Source of the DNA: Bacteroidaceae bacterium
GTDB lineage: Bacteria; Bacteroidota; Bacteroidia; Bacteroidales; Bacteroidaceae
DNA: 64,000 nucleotides
NCBI GenBank assembly: GCA_017529865.1
Contig: JAFXNA010000001.1
Location: 87,212 to 151,211 of the forward strand
Direction of reading: 5' to 3'
Of this stretch, positions 35,590 to 45,148 are shown one piece after another; the stretch's first letter is position 1; the number at the start of each line of letters is the position of its first letter. A program made the translations under genes and the position numbers. The notes below the pieces were generated by a model. It was not told where the DNA came from. It did not search any database and saw only the letters and a list, made by a program, of their open reading frames with translations.

Positions 35590-37830
35590 ATGAAGAAAAT
35601 CTATGTTTTATGGAGTTTAGCCCTGATGACTATCATGGCCAACGTGTTCTTTGCTTGTAAGAGCGATGACACGCTTGAGGACTTCTATCGTCAGCATGGT
35701 TTCAAATTGAATCCGACTCAGAATCCTGACTTTGTGATTTATTCAAATGGTAATGTGCTCTCAACTACTTTGGGTACAAGAAGTGAATTTGGTACCAGAA
35801 CAGAAACTGCACAAGCTATTGATTATGGTACAGTTACCAACAATGAGCCTTACAAGTCACAGTACGCATTCCCATCTGATCCGTCAGGAGAATATAGCAC
35901 GATCAGGGAATATATTGCAGGTCATGGTAATGAAGGACAGGAATCGTGCGATTTTACAAACTTCTATATCCAGCAATTGGGCTCAGATGGCACAGGATGG
36001 AATGGAACGAACGGCCTTTGGCTCTGTGCACAACAGATGTCAAATGTATCAATCAATGGTACAGCATTAAATAATAGCAGCGCTTACAATTTCCCAGGCT
36101 ACCTTTGCCTGAACGTCAATGCTACCAATGTCAAATATCAGGTGTATGGTGCAGAAGTTGCCGGCGAATACAAGTTCTTCACCATTAATGGTTGCAAGTA
36201 TCTCGGCTTCAACTATACAAGACCAGATGTCGGCTATACTGGTAATGGTCTGTATAACGACTGGATTTTCAAGCTGACTCCAGCAGTTGCCAGCAGTCAA
36301 GATGGCGGCACACCTGTTGTTGTTAATTCAAACTACTATAAGGTGCAAGACTGGGAAAACACCACCAAAGAACACATGCCTGCTGAATATGCTCAATATG
36401 TAGACAAGGCTCCTGCAAAAACTGACCGTGGTGAAAGTGTTTCTCAGGATGAGTACGATTATGTAATGGCATATTTGGCAGAGCATCCAAATGAAGGTGG
36501 TTTGACTTGTAACCTCACTACTTATTTCATCCAGAACGTAGGTAGTAGCTACTACGAATACAAATATGAAGATTTCCCAACATTGAAGGATCATAATGGT
36601 GCAACTTATAATCTCATCGGTGGAAACCAAATGGATTTTGTTGCATTCTCAAAGCACAGAAATGATTATAATGCAGTTAACGGTCCACGTGCTCTCCTCG
36701 TCAATGTTCCAGTAGAAGATCCTACATACCATGATTCATGGGGCGATGTAGACAACACGAGGCACAATGCCTACAGATTCTATACTATTGAATACAATGG
36801 CGAGAAGAACTTGTATCTCTGCTACGACTATGAGATGACGAAGAACTCTGAAGAGTATTTGCCAGGTGATAAAGTGTTCAACGACTGGGTAATCAAACTG
36901 ATACCTGCCGATGGAAGCGACCCAGAAGAGCACATCTCAGACATTATAGATCCAAATATTGAACCTGCAACTCCCGTAACTGATGAAGTAGAGGTGAACC
37001 TTTCAGTAAACGACGAGAAGGAAGAAGGTGACTATATCGCTACGAAGCTGTCTATCCACATCCGTGCATTGACTGATGTTGAGGTATTCATACCAGTTGA
37101 GCAACTTTACTATTGCGATAAGGACGATATGGCTATCGTTTTGAACCACCAGCTCGATCCTAACTATCAGTACTCAAACCCAGGTCAATCAACTATTGAA
37201 AACGGCTACAGCTACACATACACAGTAGCCGGTGAATACACAAAGGATGGTGAGACACTGACTGCCAACGAGACAATCCTCATTACTGTGAAGTATGAGG
37301 CAGAAGGTATCCGCGTAACAACTCAAGGTGTTACTCAGGCAGCACTTGACTTCCTTCAGGATCATTTCTTTGATGGTATTACAATTGAGGTATGGAACTA
37401 CTTCAATAGCGAGATCCCAACAGGTAATCCAAACGAATTCCTGCCTGTCACTCGTACAGATCTCAAGCCAAAACTTGATGCGTCAACAGTTACGTTCACA
37501 ACTTCTGCAAACGTACAGCATTATGTCAATGCATTCGCAATGTTGTATGATTATCAGAAAGCAGACCTCCATGTTTACATGAAGGAAGACGGAAAGCCTT
37601 ATCTGATGAGTGTCACGTATGATGGTGATGGCCATATTATTAATCAGGTAGAGACTAACACGCCACTTGAGCAGAAGTACTGGATAGCTGATGCTGACGG
37701 CAACTTCGTGAAGTTCGTAGGTGTTAAAAACGCATGGGATTGCACCGTGACTCCTCCTGATGCGTATTCAGTATCTGCAACTCATACGGGTGAAAACCCA
37801 GCAGACTTTAATGTCATCTATACGAAGTAA
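35590..37830 (+). CDS. Surface lipoprotein with two internal repeats, function unknown
   Basis: A 746-residue protein. The N-terminus is a lipoprotein signal with the lipobox VFFAC (Cys about residue 23). Two related segments follow. The first (about 95-235) runs from YIAGHGNEGQESCDFTNFYI to NDWIFKLTP; the second (about 290-445) runs from YLAEHPNEGGLTCNLTTYFI to NDWVIKLIPAD. The pattern xNEGxxxCxxTxxxIQxxGS is shared. The C-terminal 290 residues are beta-rich and aromatic. I do not recognise a known family. It is probably an outer-membrane-attached surface protein. It has its own strong promoter and terminator. Confidence 0.6.
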   Translation: MKKIYVLWSLALMTIMANVFFACKSDDTLEDFYRQHGFKLNPTQNPDFVIYSNGNVLSTTLGTRSEFGTRTETAQAIDYGTVTNNEPYKSQYAFPSDPSGEYSTIREYIAGHGNEGQESCDFTNFYIQQLGSDGTGWNGTNGLWLCAQQMSNVSINGTALNNSSAYNFPGYLCLNVNATNVKYQVYGAEVAGEYKFFTINGCKYLGFNYTRPDVGYTGNGLYNDWIFKLTPAVASSQDGGTPVVVNSNYYKVQDWENTTKEHMPAEYAQYVDKAPAKTDRGESVSQDEYDYVMAYLAEHPNEGGLTCNLTTYFIQNVGSSYYEYKYEDFPTLKDHNGATYNLIGGNQMDFVAFSKHRNDYNAVNGPRALLVNVPVEDPTYHDSWGDVDNTRHNAYRFYTIEYNGEKNLYLCYDYEMTKNSEEYLPGDKVFNDWVIKLIPADGSDPEEHISDIIDPNIEPATPVTDEVEVNLSVNDEKEEGDYIATKLSIHIRALTDVEVFIPVEQLYYCDKDDMAIVLNHQLDPNYQYSNPGQSTIENGYSYTYTVAGEYTKDGETLTANETILITVKYEAEGIRVTTQGVTQAALDFLQDHFFDGITIEVWNYFNSEIPTGNPNEFLPVTRTDLKPKLDASTVTFTTSANVQHYVNAFAMLYDYQKADLHVYMKEDGKPYLMSVTYDGDGHIINQVETNTPLEQKYWIADADGNFVKFVGVKNAWDCTVTPPDAYSVSATHTGENPADFNVIYTK

Positions 37831-37857
37831 TTTGTAATACCTTATTATATATATAGA

Positions 37858-37890
37858 CAGCAGGTAGCACACAGCTACCTGCTGTTTTTT
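37858..37890 (+). terminator. Terminator after the 35590 lipoprotein gene
   Basis: CAGCAGGTAGC and GCTACCTGCTG (37858-37868 and 37874-37884) form a perfect 11-bp stem with an ACACA loop and a TTTTTT tail. Confidence 0.92.
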
Positions 37891-37923
37891 CATAGAAAAT
37901 GATGGTAATTAAAGTTTTTTTTG

Positions 37924-37931
37924 TATCTTTG
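37924..37931 (+). promoter_or_regulatory. -7 element TATCTTTG of the CotH gene
   Basis: TATCTTTG lies 28 bp before the ATG at 37960. No exact -33 TTTG is seen at the usual distance. Confidence 0.6.
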
Positions 37932-37959
37932 CACGCATAATGCCTAAATATATTGAATT

Positions 37960-39435
37960 ATGAAAATAAAAAGATTCTGCTGTTTGCTATTAATAGCAAT
38001 TACAATATTAGCCTATGCCCAGGATGTGAAGATGCCTATATTGGAAATTTCATTAGCACCCGATACTAGGTTTTATAGAGATATGCCATACACCAATGGA
38101 ACAATGAAACTGACAGATACAGAAGGCAAAGTGGTGGAGATGCCGGCAAAGTTCAAAACACGTGGAGCTACAGCCCAGGATTATCTAATGAAACCATCAC
38201 TTAACATGAAGTTGCGTACAGCCGACTACACAGAAGAGGCCGACAGTGCCCTCTTAGGAATGCGCTCCTGCTCGTCATGGATTCTCGATGCGATGGCAAT
38301 CGACCGCATCTGTATGCGCAACCGAGTCGCATTCGACATCTGGAACGAATTCTCTCGTCTGCCTTACGAAACCAACTTTGACGGTCGTAATGGTACGGAA
38401 GGCCGTTTCATAGAAGTGTATATCAATGATGAGTACTACGGCATCTATTGCTTGTCAGACCGTATTAACCGCAAACTGCTCGACTTGAAGAAGGTGAAGG
38501 AATTAGACGACGGAACAATGCAGGTACGAGGTGTACTCTATAAGAGTGGAACACAGAGCATTTTGGATCAGAATGATGCCGGATATAATGAGGATTACAC
38601 TGCTTGCGTCGTAGAATGGCACAACGCTTGGGAACTTACCTTCCCTGAGGACTACGCCAGCCCAGCAGTATGGAAGCCTCTTCAAGATGCGATTTTAAGA
38701 GGTACTAATGTAGCATATATCAAGAAGTATTTCTTCCTCGAAAATCTTGCCGATTTCCAACTGCATGTGATGGCTTTGGCTATTGCAGACAACTGGGGCA
38801 ATAAGAATCACTTCCTATCTGTACGCAATATCAACAAAGACATCAATGCAGAAGACCCAGACGATGCAAATCGCAGACGATTCGTCATCACTCCTTGGGA
38901 TCTCGACACCAGTCTTGGAGGTAATTACATAGGGGCTTGCTATAATGGAAATTATGAAGAATTCCCTTTGGAGATTTTCTACAAAAATGCGCCATATCCT
39001 ATTTCATTCTTAATAGGAAATGCCGAATACCAAGCAATTCTGAAACAACGTTGGATAGAAGGACGAAAAGGTGCTTTCTCCATGAAGAATGTAAATAAAA
39101 AGTTGGAAACGTATCGTGACCTCTTTATTAAGAGCGGAGCTTGGCAGCGTATGATTGACCGCTTTGGTGTCACAAGCAGCGGACCTATGCTAGTTGCTGA
39201 CCTCGCAAAGGAAATCGGCCTCATCGAGAAATGGTACGAAAATCGTTTCCATGAGATGGATGCGTATTTTGGCATCACAGATGGTATAGAAAACATAGAA
39301 TATTCACCATTGAACACAGCACAAGCTGTTTACAATCTGCAGGGTCACCGTATGGCAGATTCCACATTTAACATTTTACATTCCACGAGAAAGGGTATCA
39401 TTATCCTGAATGGCAATAAGTATTTCGTAAGATAA
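37960..39435 (+). CDS. CotH kinase family secreted protein
   Basis: A 491-residue exported protein (signal peptide MKIKRFCCLLLIAITILAYA). It carries the CotH core: FKTRGATAQDYLMKPSLNMK near 70, an asparagine/histidine stretch NKNHFLSV near 285, and RFVITPWDLDTSLGG near 310, where the D-x-D residues fit the atypical protein-kinase fold of CotH. Bacterial CotH proteins phosphorylate secreted spore or surface proteins; the target here is unknown. The C-terminal tail (VYNLQGHRM ending NKYFVR) resembles that of the 1,270-residue protein. The NSS transporter starts 1 bp after its stop, so the two genes form an operon. Confidence 0.85.
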   Translation: MKIKRFCCLLLIAITILAYAQDVKMPILEISLAPDTRFYRDMPYTNGTMKLTDTEGKVVEMPAKFKTRGATAQDYLMKPSLNMKLRTADYTEEADSALLGMRSCSSWILDAMAIDRICMRNRVAFDIWNEFSRLPYETNFDGRNGTEGRFIEVYINDEYYGIYCLSDRINRKLLDLKKVKELDDGTMQVRGVLYKSGTQSILDQNDAGYNEDYTACVVEWHNAWELTFPEDYASPAVWKPLQDAILRGTNVAYIKKYFFLENLADFQLHVMALAIADNWGNKNHFLSVRNINKDINAEDPDDANRRRFVITPWDLDTSLGGNYIGACYNGNYEEFPLEIFYKNAPYPISFLIGNAEYQAILKQRWIEGRKGAFSMKNVNKKLETYRDLFIKSGAWQRMIDRFGVTSSGPMLVADLAKEIGLIEKWYENRFHEMDAYFGITDGIENIEYSPLNTAQAVYNLQGHRMADSTFNILHSTRKGIIILNGNKYFVR

Positions 39436-39436
39436 G

Positions 39437-40825
39437 ATGACAGACAATCGTAATTCATTCAGCAGCTCCATGGGGTTTGTGCTAGCAGCAGCAGGAAGTG
39501 CTGTGGGACTTGGCAATATCTGGCGATTCCCCTATCTTGCTGCTCGTGACGGAGGTGGATTGTTTCTCTTGATTTACGTTGTGCTGGCACTTACGTTTGG
39601 CTTTACCTTATTGATTACTGAGATTGCCATCGGACGACGCTCACAACAAGGCCCGCTGACAGCCTATAAGTTCTTTAACAAGCGATGGGGATTCATCGGT
39701 CACTTGTCTTTCATCGTGCCCTGCATCATCTATCCCTACTACTGTGTGATAGGCGGATGGGTACTGAAATACTTCTGTACCTACATCACTTTCCAAGGCC
39801 AGGAAGCCGTACAAGATGGATTCTTCTCGCAGTTCATCACCGCAGAATGGACACCCGTCCTCTTTATGCTTATATTCGCTGCCCTCTGCTTCCATATTGT
39901 CTATAGAGGTGTGGAGAAAGGCATTGAGAAGTACTCACGCATCCTCATGCCTGCATTGCTGATTATTATCGTGTTCATCAGTGTCTACTCTCTCTTCATC
40001 TCACATACAGATGAAGATGGAACTACACGTACAGGTCTGCAGGGAGCTGCCATCTATTTCATTCCTAACTTCGATGGCATCACCCTCAAGCGATTCCTGA
40101 TGATTGCGATGGACGCAGCAGGCCAGCTGTTCTATTCGCTCTCGATAGCAATGGGCATCATGGTAGCATATGGCTCGTACATGAAGAAAGATGTGAACTT
40201 GGGTAAGGCGGTTGACAACATCGAGATATGCGATACCCTGATTGCAGTCTTAGCCGGACTGATGATTATCCCAAGTGTCTATGTGTTTATGGGTACAGAA
40301 GGCATGTCAGCTGGTCCTGGACTGATGTTCGTAGCCCTGCCAAAGGTGTTTGACTCGCTCGGCATCTTTGGCCCCATCCTTGGCATCCTGTTCTTCTTGA
40401 TGGTACTCTTTGCTGCACTTACCAGTGCTGTATCCATCCTTGAAGCCTGTGTGACAAGTGTGATAGACCGTTTCCACTGGTCTCGTCGCCGCTCTGTCTG
40501 CATCTTGGCTGTCATAGGAGCCTTATTCTCCCTCCTCGTATGCAGAGGCTACAACGATCTCTACTTCGAGTACACCCTCCCCAATGGTGCAGTAGGCCAA
40601 ATTCTCGATATCTTCGACTATGTCAGCAACAACGTACTGATGCCATTCCTTTCTATCTGTACTTGTCTGCTCATCGGATGGGTTGTGACACCAAAGTTGC
40701 TGGTGGGCGAAATGCGACTCAACGGCTATAGCTTCCATCGTAAAACCATGTATGTCATCATGCTCAAGTATGTCGTGCCTGTCATCATGGCCATCCTCCT
40801 CCTTGGAGCTTTTGGATTGTATTAA
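39437..40825 (+). CDS. Sodium-dependent transporter of the NSS (SNF) family
   Basis: A 462-residue inner-membrane symporter with 11-12 hydrophobic segments. The first segment has the family hallmark GSAVGLGNIWRFPYLAARDGG (unwound TM1 with sodium and substrate sites). Bacterial NSS members import amino acids with Na+. The substrate here cannot be read from sequence. It directly follows the CotH gene and precedes the AEP aminotransferase gene by 39 bp, so it may be co-transcribed with both. An import role for AEP or an amino donor is conceivable but unsupported. Confidence 0.93.
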   Translation: MTDNRNSFSSSMGFVLAAAGSAVGLGNIWRFPYLAARDGGGLFLLIYVVLALTFGFTLLITEIAIGRRSQQGPLTAYKFFNKRWGFIGHLSFIVPCIIYPYYCVIGGWVLKYFCTYITFQGQEAVQDGFFSQFITAEWTPVLFMLIFAALCFHIVYRGVEKGIEKYSRILMPALLIIIVFISVYSLFISHTDEDGTTRTGLQGAAIYFIPNFDGITLKRFLMIAMDAAGQLFYSLSIAMGIMVAYGSYMKKDVNLGKAVDNIEICDTLIAVLAGLMIIPSVYVFMGTEGMSAGPGLMFVALPKVFDSLGIFGPILGILFFLMVLFAALTSAVSILEACVTSVIDRFHWSRRRSVCILAVIGALFSLLVCRGYNDLYFEYTLPNGAVGQILDIFDYVSNNVLMPFLSICTCLLIGWVVTPKLLVGEMRLNGYSFHRKTMYVIMLKYVVPVIMAILLLGAFGLY

Positions 40826-40833
40826 AAGAAATA

Positions 40834-40864
40834 GTAAATTGTAAATCGTTAAATAGTAAATATA
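40834..40864 (+). repeat. GTAAAT direct-repeat spacer
   Basis: AGTAAATTGTAAATCGTTAAATAGTAAAT fills the gap between the NSS gene and the aminotransferase ATG. It is the same kind of low-complexity tract as those at 616, 2393, 11990 and 18206. No -7 element is visible. Confidence 0.5.
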
Positions 40865-41968
40865 ATGGTGATCAAACGTAACATTCTCCTTAACCCAGGC
40901 CCCGCAACAACGACCGATACAGTGAAGATGGCACAGGTTGTGCCAGATATTTGTCCACGAGAGAAAGAGTTCGCTGGACTGATGAAGGGACTGCGCTCGG
41001 ACCTTCTCAAGGTGGTTCACGCACCTGAAGACCAATACACCTCAGTGCTCTTCTGTGGTTCTGGTACCATCAACATAGATATCTGCATCAATTCCCTTGT
41101 TCCTGAAGGAAAGAAAATACTTGTTGTTAATAATGGAGCCTACAATACGCGTGCGGTGGAGGTTTGCCAGATGTACCACATCCCACACATCGACCTCAAG
41201 TTCTCTGTCTTCGAGCAACCTGATTTGAAACAAGTGGAGCAGACGCTGAAAGCAAACCCAGACATTGCTGTAGTGTATTGCTGCCATCATGAAACAGGTA
41301 CAGGCATCCTCAATCCAATTCGAGAGATTGGTGCTTTGGCTCACCAGTATGGAGCAATTTTCATTAGCGACACCACTTCATCCTTGGGTATGATTCCATT
41401 GGATGTAGTAAAAGATAATGTGGACTTCTGTATGGCATCCGCCCAGAAAGGATTGATGGCAATGTCGGGGCTGAGCTTCATCATTGGCAAAACTGATATT
41501 ATTAAAGCTAGCAAGAACTATCCTACACGCTCATATTACTGCAACCTGTATCTGCAGTACGAGTACTTCGAGAAAACAGGCGAGATGCATTTTACTCCTC
41601 CTGTACAGACTATCTATGCCACGATTCAGGCGCTGAAAGAATACTTCGAAGAAGGCGAAGAAGCAAAGTTCGCACGCCATAGAGCTGTGTACGAAGCCAT
41701 CCATGCAGGATTGGACAAATTAGGATTGGAGACAGTCATCGATCGTAATATCGAATCTGGCTTGGTAGTATCCGTAAAGTACCCAGACAACCCTAACTGG
41801 AGTTTTGAGAAGGTTCACGACTACTGCTACGAGCGAGGATTCACTATCTATCCCGGTAAAATCAGCACCACCAACACCTTCCGCCTCTGTGCCTTGGGAA
41901 AGATTTACCCAAAAGACATCGAGGACTTCTTCGTTGTATTCAAAGAAGCCCTCGAGAAAACACAATAA
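40865..41968 (+). CDS. phnW: 2-aminoethylphosphonate aminotransferase
   Basis: A 367-residue PLP enzyme of the fold-type I, class V group. The start LLNPGPATTTDTVK is typical of AEP:pyruvate transaminases, and the PLP lysine is in ASAQKGLMAMSGLSF near residue 195. It interconverts phosphonoacetaldehyde and 2-aminoethylphosphonate. With pepM and ppd in the window and no phosphonatase (phnX) visible, the biosynthetic direction is the likely one. It is convergent with the UDP-glucose dehydrogenase gene (4 bp between stops). It is cut off from the pepM-ppd-pntC operon, 9 kb away on the other strand. Confidence 0.85.
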   Translation: MVIKRNILLNPGPATTTDTVKMAQVVPDICPREKEFAGLMKGLRSDLLKVVHAPEDQYTSVLFCGSGTINIDICINSLVPEGKKILVVNNGAYNTRAVEVCQMYHIPHIDLKFSVFEQPDLKQVEQTLKANPDIAVVYCCHHETGTGILNPIREIGALAHQYGAIFISDTTSSLGMIPLDVVKDNVDFCMASAQKGLMAMSGLSFIIGKTDIIKASKNYPTRSYYCNLYLQYEYFEKTGEMHFTPPVQTIYATIQALKEYFEEGEEAKFARHRAVYEAIHAGLDKLGLETVIDRNIESGLVVSVKYPDNPNWSFEKVHDYCYERGFTIYPGKISTTNTFRLCALGKIYPKDIEDFFVVFKEALEKTQ

Positions 41969-41971
41969 AAA

Positions 41972-43231
41972 CTAAAGCATATAGCGACAGTCAACAACTG
42001 GCTTTTGCGTCAGTTGTTTGACGTTCGCAAACTCAGGCCATGCTGTGGTGATGACCAACACATCTGCTTGACGAATCAACTCGTCATAGCTATTGGCATA
42101 ACCGATGGCCAAATCAGAATAATAGCGTTCGAATTCTTTTTCTGCTACAGGATCATATCCTGTAATGTTAGTATAACCAAGAAGTCGTAGTTCACGTATG
42201 ATTTTTGCGGAAGGAGTATCACGTACATCATCGCTGCCCGGCTTAAACGATAAACCAAGAATGCCAATGCTTCGCTGTTTATCTGTTCCTACAACACGTG
42301 ACACCTTTTTAGCAATCTGAGCAGGCATCTGGTCATTGATGCTGATGACATTCTTGAGAATTTGAGCATCAAATCCTGCTGTATTTGATACAGCATACAA
42401 CGCATTAGTATCCTTTGGTAGACAATAGCCGCCATATCCACAGCCAGGATATACATAGCTTGCCATCGTGGCGCCACCCCACCTCTTGTCTTCATGGAGA
42501 ATACGGAAAGCTGCTGCGACATCGATACCACCAATCGTATCGGCCACAAGGCTCATCTCATTGCTATAGCTAATCAGAGTAGCAAGGAGCGTATTCGATA
42601 GGTACTTAATAAATTCGCCTGTATTCAATGACACACAATGAATAGGTTCCTGAACTGTGGCATACACCTTTCGGAGCACCTCTGCAGAACGTTCATCACT
42701 AACACCGAGGACGATGCGGTCTGCCTTTATGAAATCGTCCCAGCAATGTCCTTCACGCAGGAATTCTGGGTTGTTGGCAACACCTAAGTCTTGACCCACG
42801 TTGAGCCCCTTCCCTTCCAAATAAGGAATGATTTTCTGTGAGGTTGTAGACGGAGGAATTGTAGACTTTACGACCAGCACTTGATACTTATCTGCGGGTC
42901 GAACACTCAGTGTTTGGTCAATGGCACTGAAAAGATAAGTGAGATCAGCCTGACCATCTTTACCATACGGTGTTCCAACACAATAATAGACGCAGTCGCT
43001 CTGTTTGACAGCCTCTGCCAAATCATTGATACCAATGGGAAGAAAGCGCTTACCAAGATGACGAACCAACGCCTCATCAAGACCTGGTTCGAGAAAAGGT
43101 AACTGTCCGCCTTTAATTGTGGCCAGTCGCTCGTCATTGATTTCTACTCCATAGACGGTATGTCCATACTCTGCAAAGCCCAACGATGTAGTCAGGCCTA
43201 CAAAACCCAATCCAAATACTGTGATTGTCAT
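41972..43231 (-). CDS. UDP-glucose/GDP-mannose dehydrogenase family protein
   Basis: A 419-residue nucleotide-sugar dehydrogenase. It has an N-terminal Rossmann motif FGLGFVGLTTSLGFAEYGH, a middle domain with the catalytic Cys in GCGYGGYCLPKD near 260, and a C-terminal domain starting GILGLSFKPGSDDVRDTP. UDP-glucose 6-dehydrogenase (making UDP-glucuronate) is the most likely activity because the adjacent SDR resembles UDP-glucuronate decarboxylases; ManNAc or other sugar dehydrogenases cannot be excluded. It is the last gene of the leftward operon from 46254. Confidence 0.88.
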   Translation of the reverse strand: MTITVFGLGFVGLTTSLGFAEYGHTVYGVEINDERLATIKGGQLPFLEPGLDEALVRHLGKRFLPIGINDLAEAVKQSDCVYYCVGTPYGKDGQADLTYLFSAIDQTLSVRPADKYQVLVVKSTIPPSTTSQKIIPYLEGKGLNVGQDLGVANNPEFLREGHCWDDFIKADRIVLGVSDERSAEVLRKVYATVQEPIHCVSLNTGEFIKYLSNTLLATLISYSNEMSLVADTIGGIDVAAAFRILHEDKRWGGATMASYVYPGCGYGGYCLPKDTNALYAVSNTAGFDAQILKNVISINDQMPAQIAKKVSRVVGTDKQRSIGILGLSFKPGSDDVRDTPSAKIIRELRLLGYTNITGYDPVAEKEFERYYSDLAIGYANSYDELIRQADVLVITTAWPEFANVKQLTQKPVVDCRYML

Positions 43232-43261
43232 ATTGCTGTCGATTTGTTTTTTCCTACTCCT

Positions 43262-44350
43262 CTACCATTTGTATTCTGCCTCATTACTCTCCTTAAGATA
43301 CTTCAGGAAACGTGACACACCCTCTTCAACGAAGATGGTGGGATTGTAGCCCAACAATCTGCGAGCCTTGTCAATACATGGGCATCTACGCTGAGGATTG
43401 TTCGTGAGGTATTCTTTGTCTTCTGACACTGCATAACGTACCTCTCCCTTGTATCCAAAGATATCACGACCTGCCTCGACATATATCTGAGCCAACTGTG
43501 CAATAGTGATTTCTGGCTTTTCGATACCAATATTGAAATAATCGTATTGTCCGTGCAACAAAATCTTGAAATAACCACAAACACTATCTGCAATGTAGCA
43601 GAACGTACGTGTCGGTGTTCCGTTACTGAGAATCTCGATGTCTCGGTTCTCCATGATAGCTAATGCGAAGTCGGCAGGCACGCGTTTGTCGCCAACACGC
43701 ATACCAGGACCATAGTTGTTGAATGGACGTGCTACACCGATAGGCATGTTGAACTTCTGCGCAAAGAGCATACACATTGTCTCACCAAAGCGCTTCGACT
43801 CATCATAGCATGCACGGGGGCCTGTTGCACAGACGTTACCATTATAATCCTCCGATGTTGGCACATGTGCAGGGTCTGGGTCGCCATAAAGTTCGCTGGA
43901 CGAGAAAAACAAGAATCCTTTGATATTACGTGTGGAATAATAGTCGAGCAGTGAACGCAGTCCCCAGATGTTGGCATCCAAAGTCTCAATGGGATACTTA
44001 CGATAGAACATAGGCGAGGCGATAGAAGCCATGTGAATGATGAAGTCTGCCTCAGCAGCCCCTTCTATGTCAGCAATGTTGTCCTTGATAATGTCGAACT
44101 TGCGAAGTACTACTTTAGGATTTCGTTCCAATTCCTTAATCCATCCAGGTTGACCTAACATAAAGTTGTCAAGGCCAATTATTTTCTTAATGCCTAACTC
44201 TTCGCTTTCAGCTGCAAAGAACTGCATCATAAAATAGCCTAAAAATCCTGCACAACCTGTGATAAGCACAGTAGAACCGCTGAATTTAGCACGCTCTTCC
44301 GCAGAAAGACCATTGAGCGTGTGTTTAATGTCATTTTGTAAGATGTTCAT
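43262..44350 (-). CDS. Extended SDR, UDP-glucuronate decarboxylase-like
   Basis: A 362-residue NAD-dependent sugar-nucleotide epimerase/dehydratase. The Rossmann motif is TGCAGFLGYFM near 31, and the active-site pair is in ACYDESKRFGE (Tyr-x3-Lys) near 185. The stretch from SSSELYGDP through GVARPFNNYGPGM and TRTFCYIADSV closely parallels UDP-xylose synthases. With the neighbouring dehydrogenase this could give UDP-xylose or a UDP-4-keto-pentose, and the DegT gene could aminate the latter. The substrate is inferred; the neighbouring rfbF leaves a CDP-sugar role open. Confidence 0.8.
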   Translation of the reverse strand: MNILQNDIKHTLNGLSAEERAKFSGSTVLITGCAGFLGYFMMQFFAAESEELGIKKIIGLDNFMLGQPGWIKELERNPKVVLRKFDIIKDNIADIEGAAEADFIIHMASIASPMFYRKYPIETLDANIWGLRSLLDYYSTRNIKGFLFFSSSELYGDPDPAHVPTSEDYNGNVCATGPRACYDESKRFGETMCMLFAQKFNMPIGVARPFNNYGPGMRVGDKRVPADFALAIMENRDIEILSNGTPTRTFCYIADSVCGYFKILLHGQYDYFNIGIEKPEITIAQLAQIYVEAGRDIFGYKGEVRYAVSEDKEYLTNNPQRRCPCIDKARRLLGYNPTIFVEEGVSRFLKYLKESNEAEYKW

Positions 44351-44374
44351 TTTATTATTTGTTTATTTGATGTC

Positions 44375-45148
44375 TTAAATTGTAAGTCGCCAAGGGGCAC
44401 GATTCTCGTCCCACATCTTATTCAACAATTCTCGGTCACGGACGGTATCCATGCACTGCCAGAAACCTTCGTGGCGATAGGTTATTAACTGTCCCTCAGC
44501 TGCCAAACGTTCCAATGGCTCTGCCTCAAAAGTTGTCAGATCGTTCTCTATATAGTCAAATACCTTGGGACTAAGTACAAAGAAACCACCGTTAATCCAT
44601 CCTTGATTCACTTGAGGTTTCTCCTTGAAAGAACGGACATAGTCCTCTGAATCGATTTGCAATTCACCAAAACGAGCAGTAGGATGTACTGCTGTCACCA
44701 TTGCCAAACATTTTTTCTGATGATAACGGTTTACCAACTCGCTGATGTTCACATCACTGACAGCATCACCATAAGTCATCATGAAGTCCTCCTGTCCTAT
44801 GTAATCCTTCAGTCTAAGCACACGTCCCCCAGTCATTGAAGCGGCACCTGTGTCAACCAGTGTCACTCGCCAATCGCGAGCATGTTCGTTTATATACTGA
44901 ATAGAGCCACTGCTCAAGTCAATAGTGAAATCGTTATTACGGGCATAGTACTGCAGGAAATAATCCTTGATAACTTCGCCCTTATAGCCTAAAGCTACAA
45001 TAAAATCCTTATAACCAAAGTGGGCATAGTGGTTCATGATATGCCATAGAATTGGCTTGCCGCCAATCTCTACCATAGGCTTGGGAATCTGCTTTGTGTA
45101 CTCAGACAGACGGGTACCGAAACCTCCGGCTAATATGATGGTTTTCAT
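44375..45148 (-). CDS. rfbF: Glucose-1-phosphate cytidylyltransferase
   Basis: A 257-residue nucleotidyltransferase: MKTIILAGGFGTRLSEYTKQ with the G-x-GTR signature, KPMVEIGGKPILWH, and the DAVSDVNI metal-binding region. The run WINGGFFVLSPKVFDYIEND and the tail WQCMDTVRDRELLN are characteristic of RfbF, which makes CDP-glucose for 3,6-dideoxy or branched sugars. The usual next enzyme, CDP-glucose 4,6-dehydratase (rfbG), is absent here. The start overlaps the DegT gene stop by 4 bp. Confidence 0.93.
   Translation of the reverse strand: MKTIILAGGFGTRLSEYTKQIPKPMVEIGGKPILWHIMNHYAHFGYKDFIVALGYKGEVIKDYFLQYYARNNDFTIDLSSGSIQYINEHARDWRVTLVDTGAASMTGGRVLRLKDYIGQEDFMMTYGDAVSDVNISELVNRYHQKKCLAMVTAVHPTARFGELQIDSEDYVRSFKEKPQVNQGWINGGFFVLSPKVFDYIENDLTTFEAEPLERLAAEGQLITYRHEGFWQCMDTVRDRELLNKMWDENRAPWRLTI

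Noticed and set aside
30401..39435. Classical type IX secretion C-terminal domains
   Set aside because: Only the last 26-30 residues look similar; the 70-80 residue Ig-like domain typical for type IX cargo is not evident, and no por genes are in the window.
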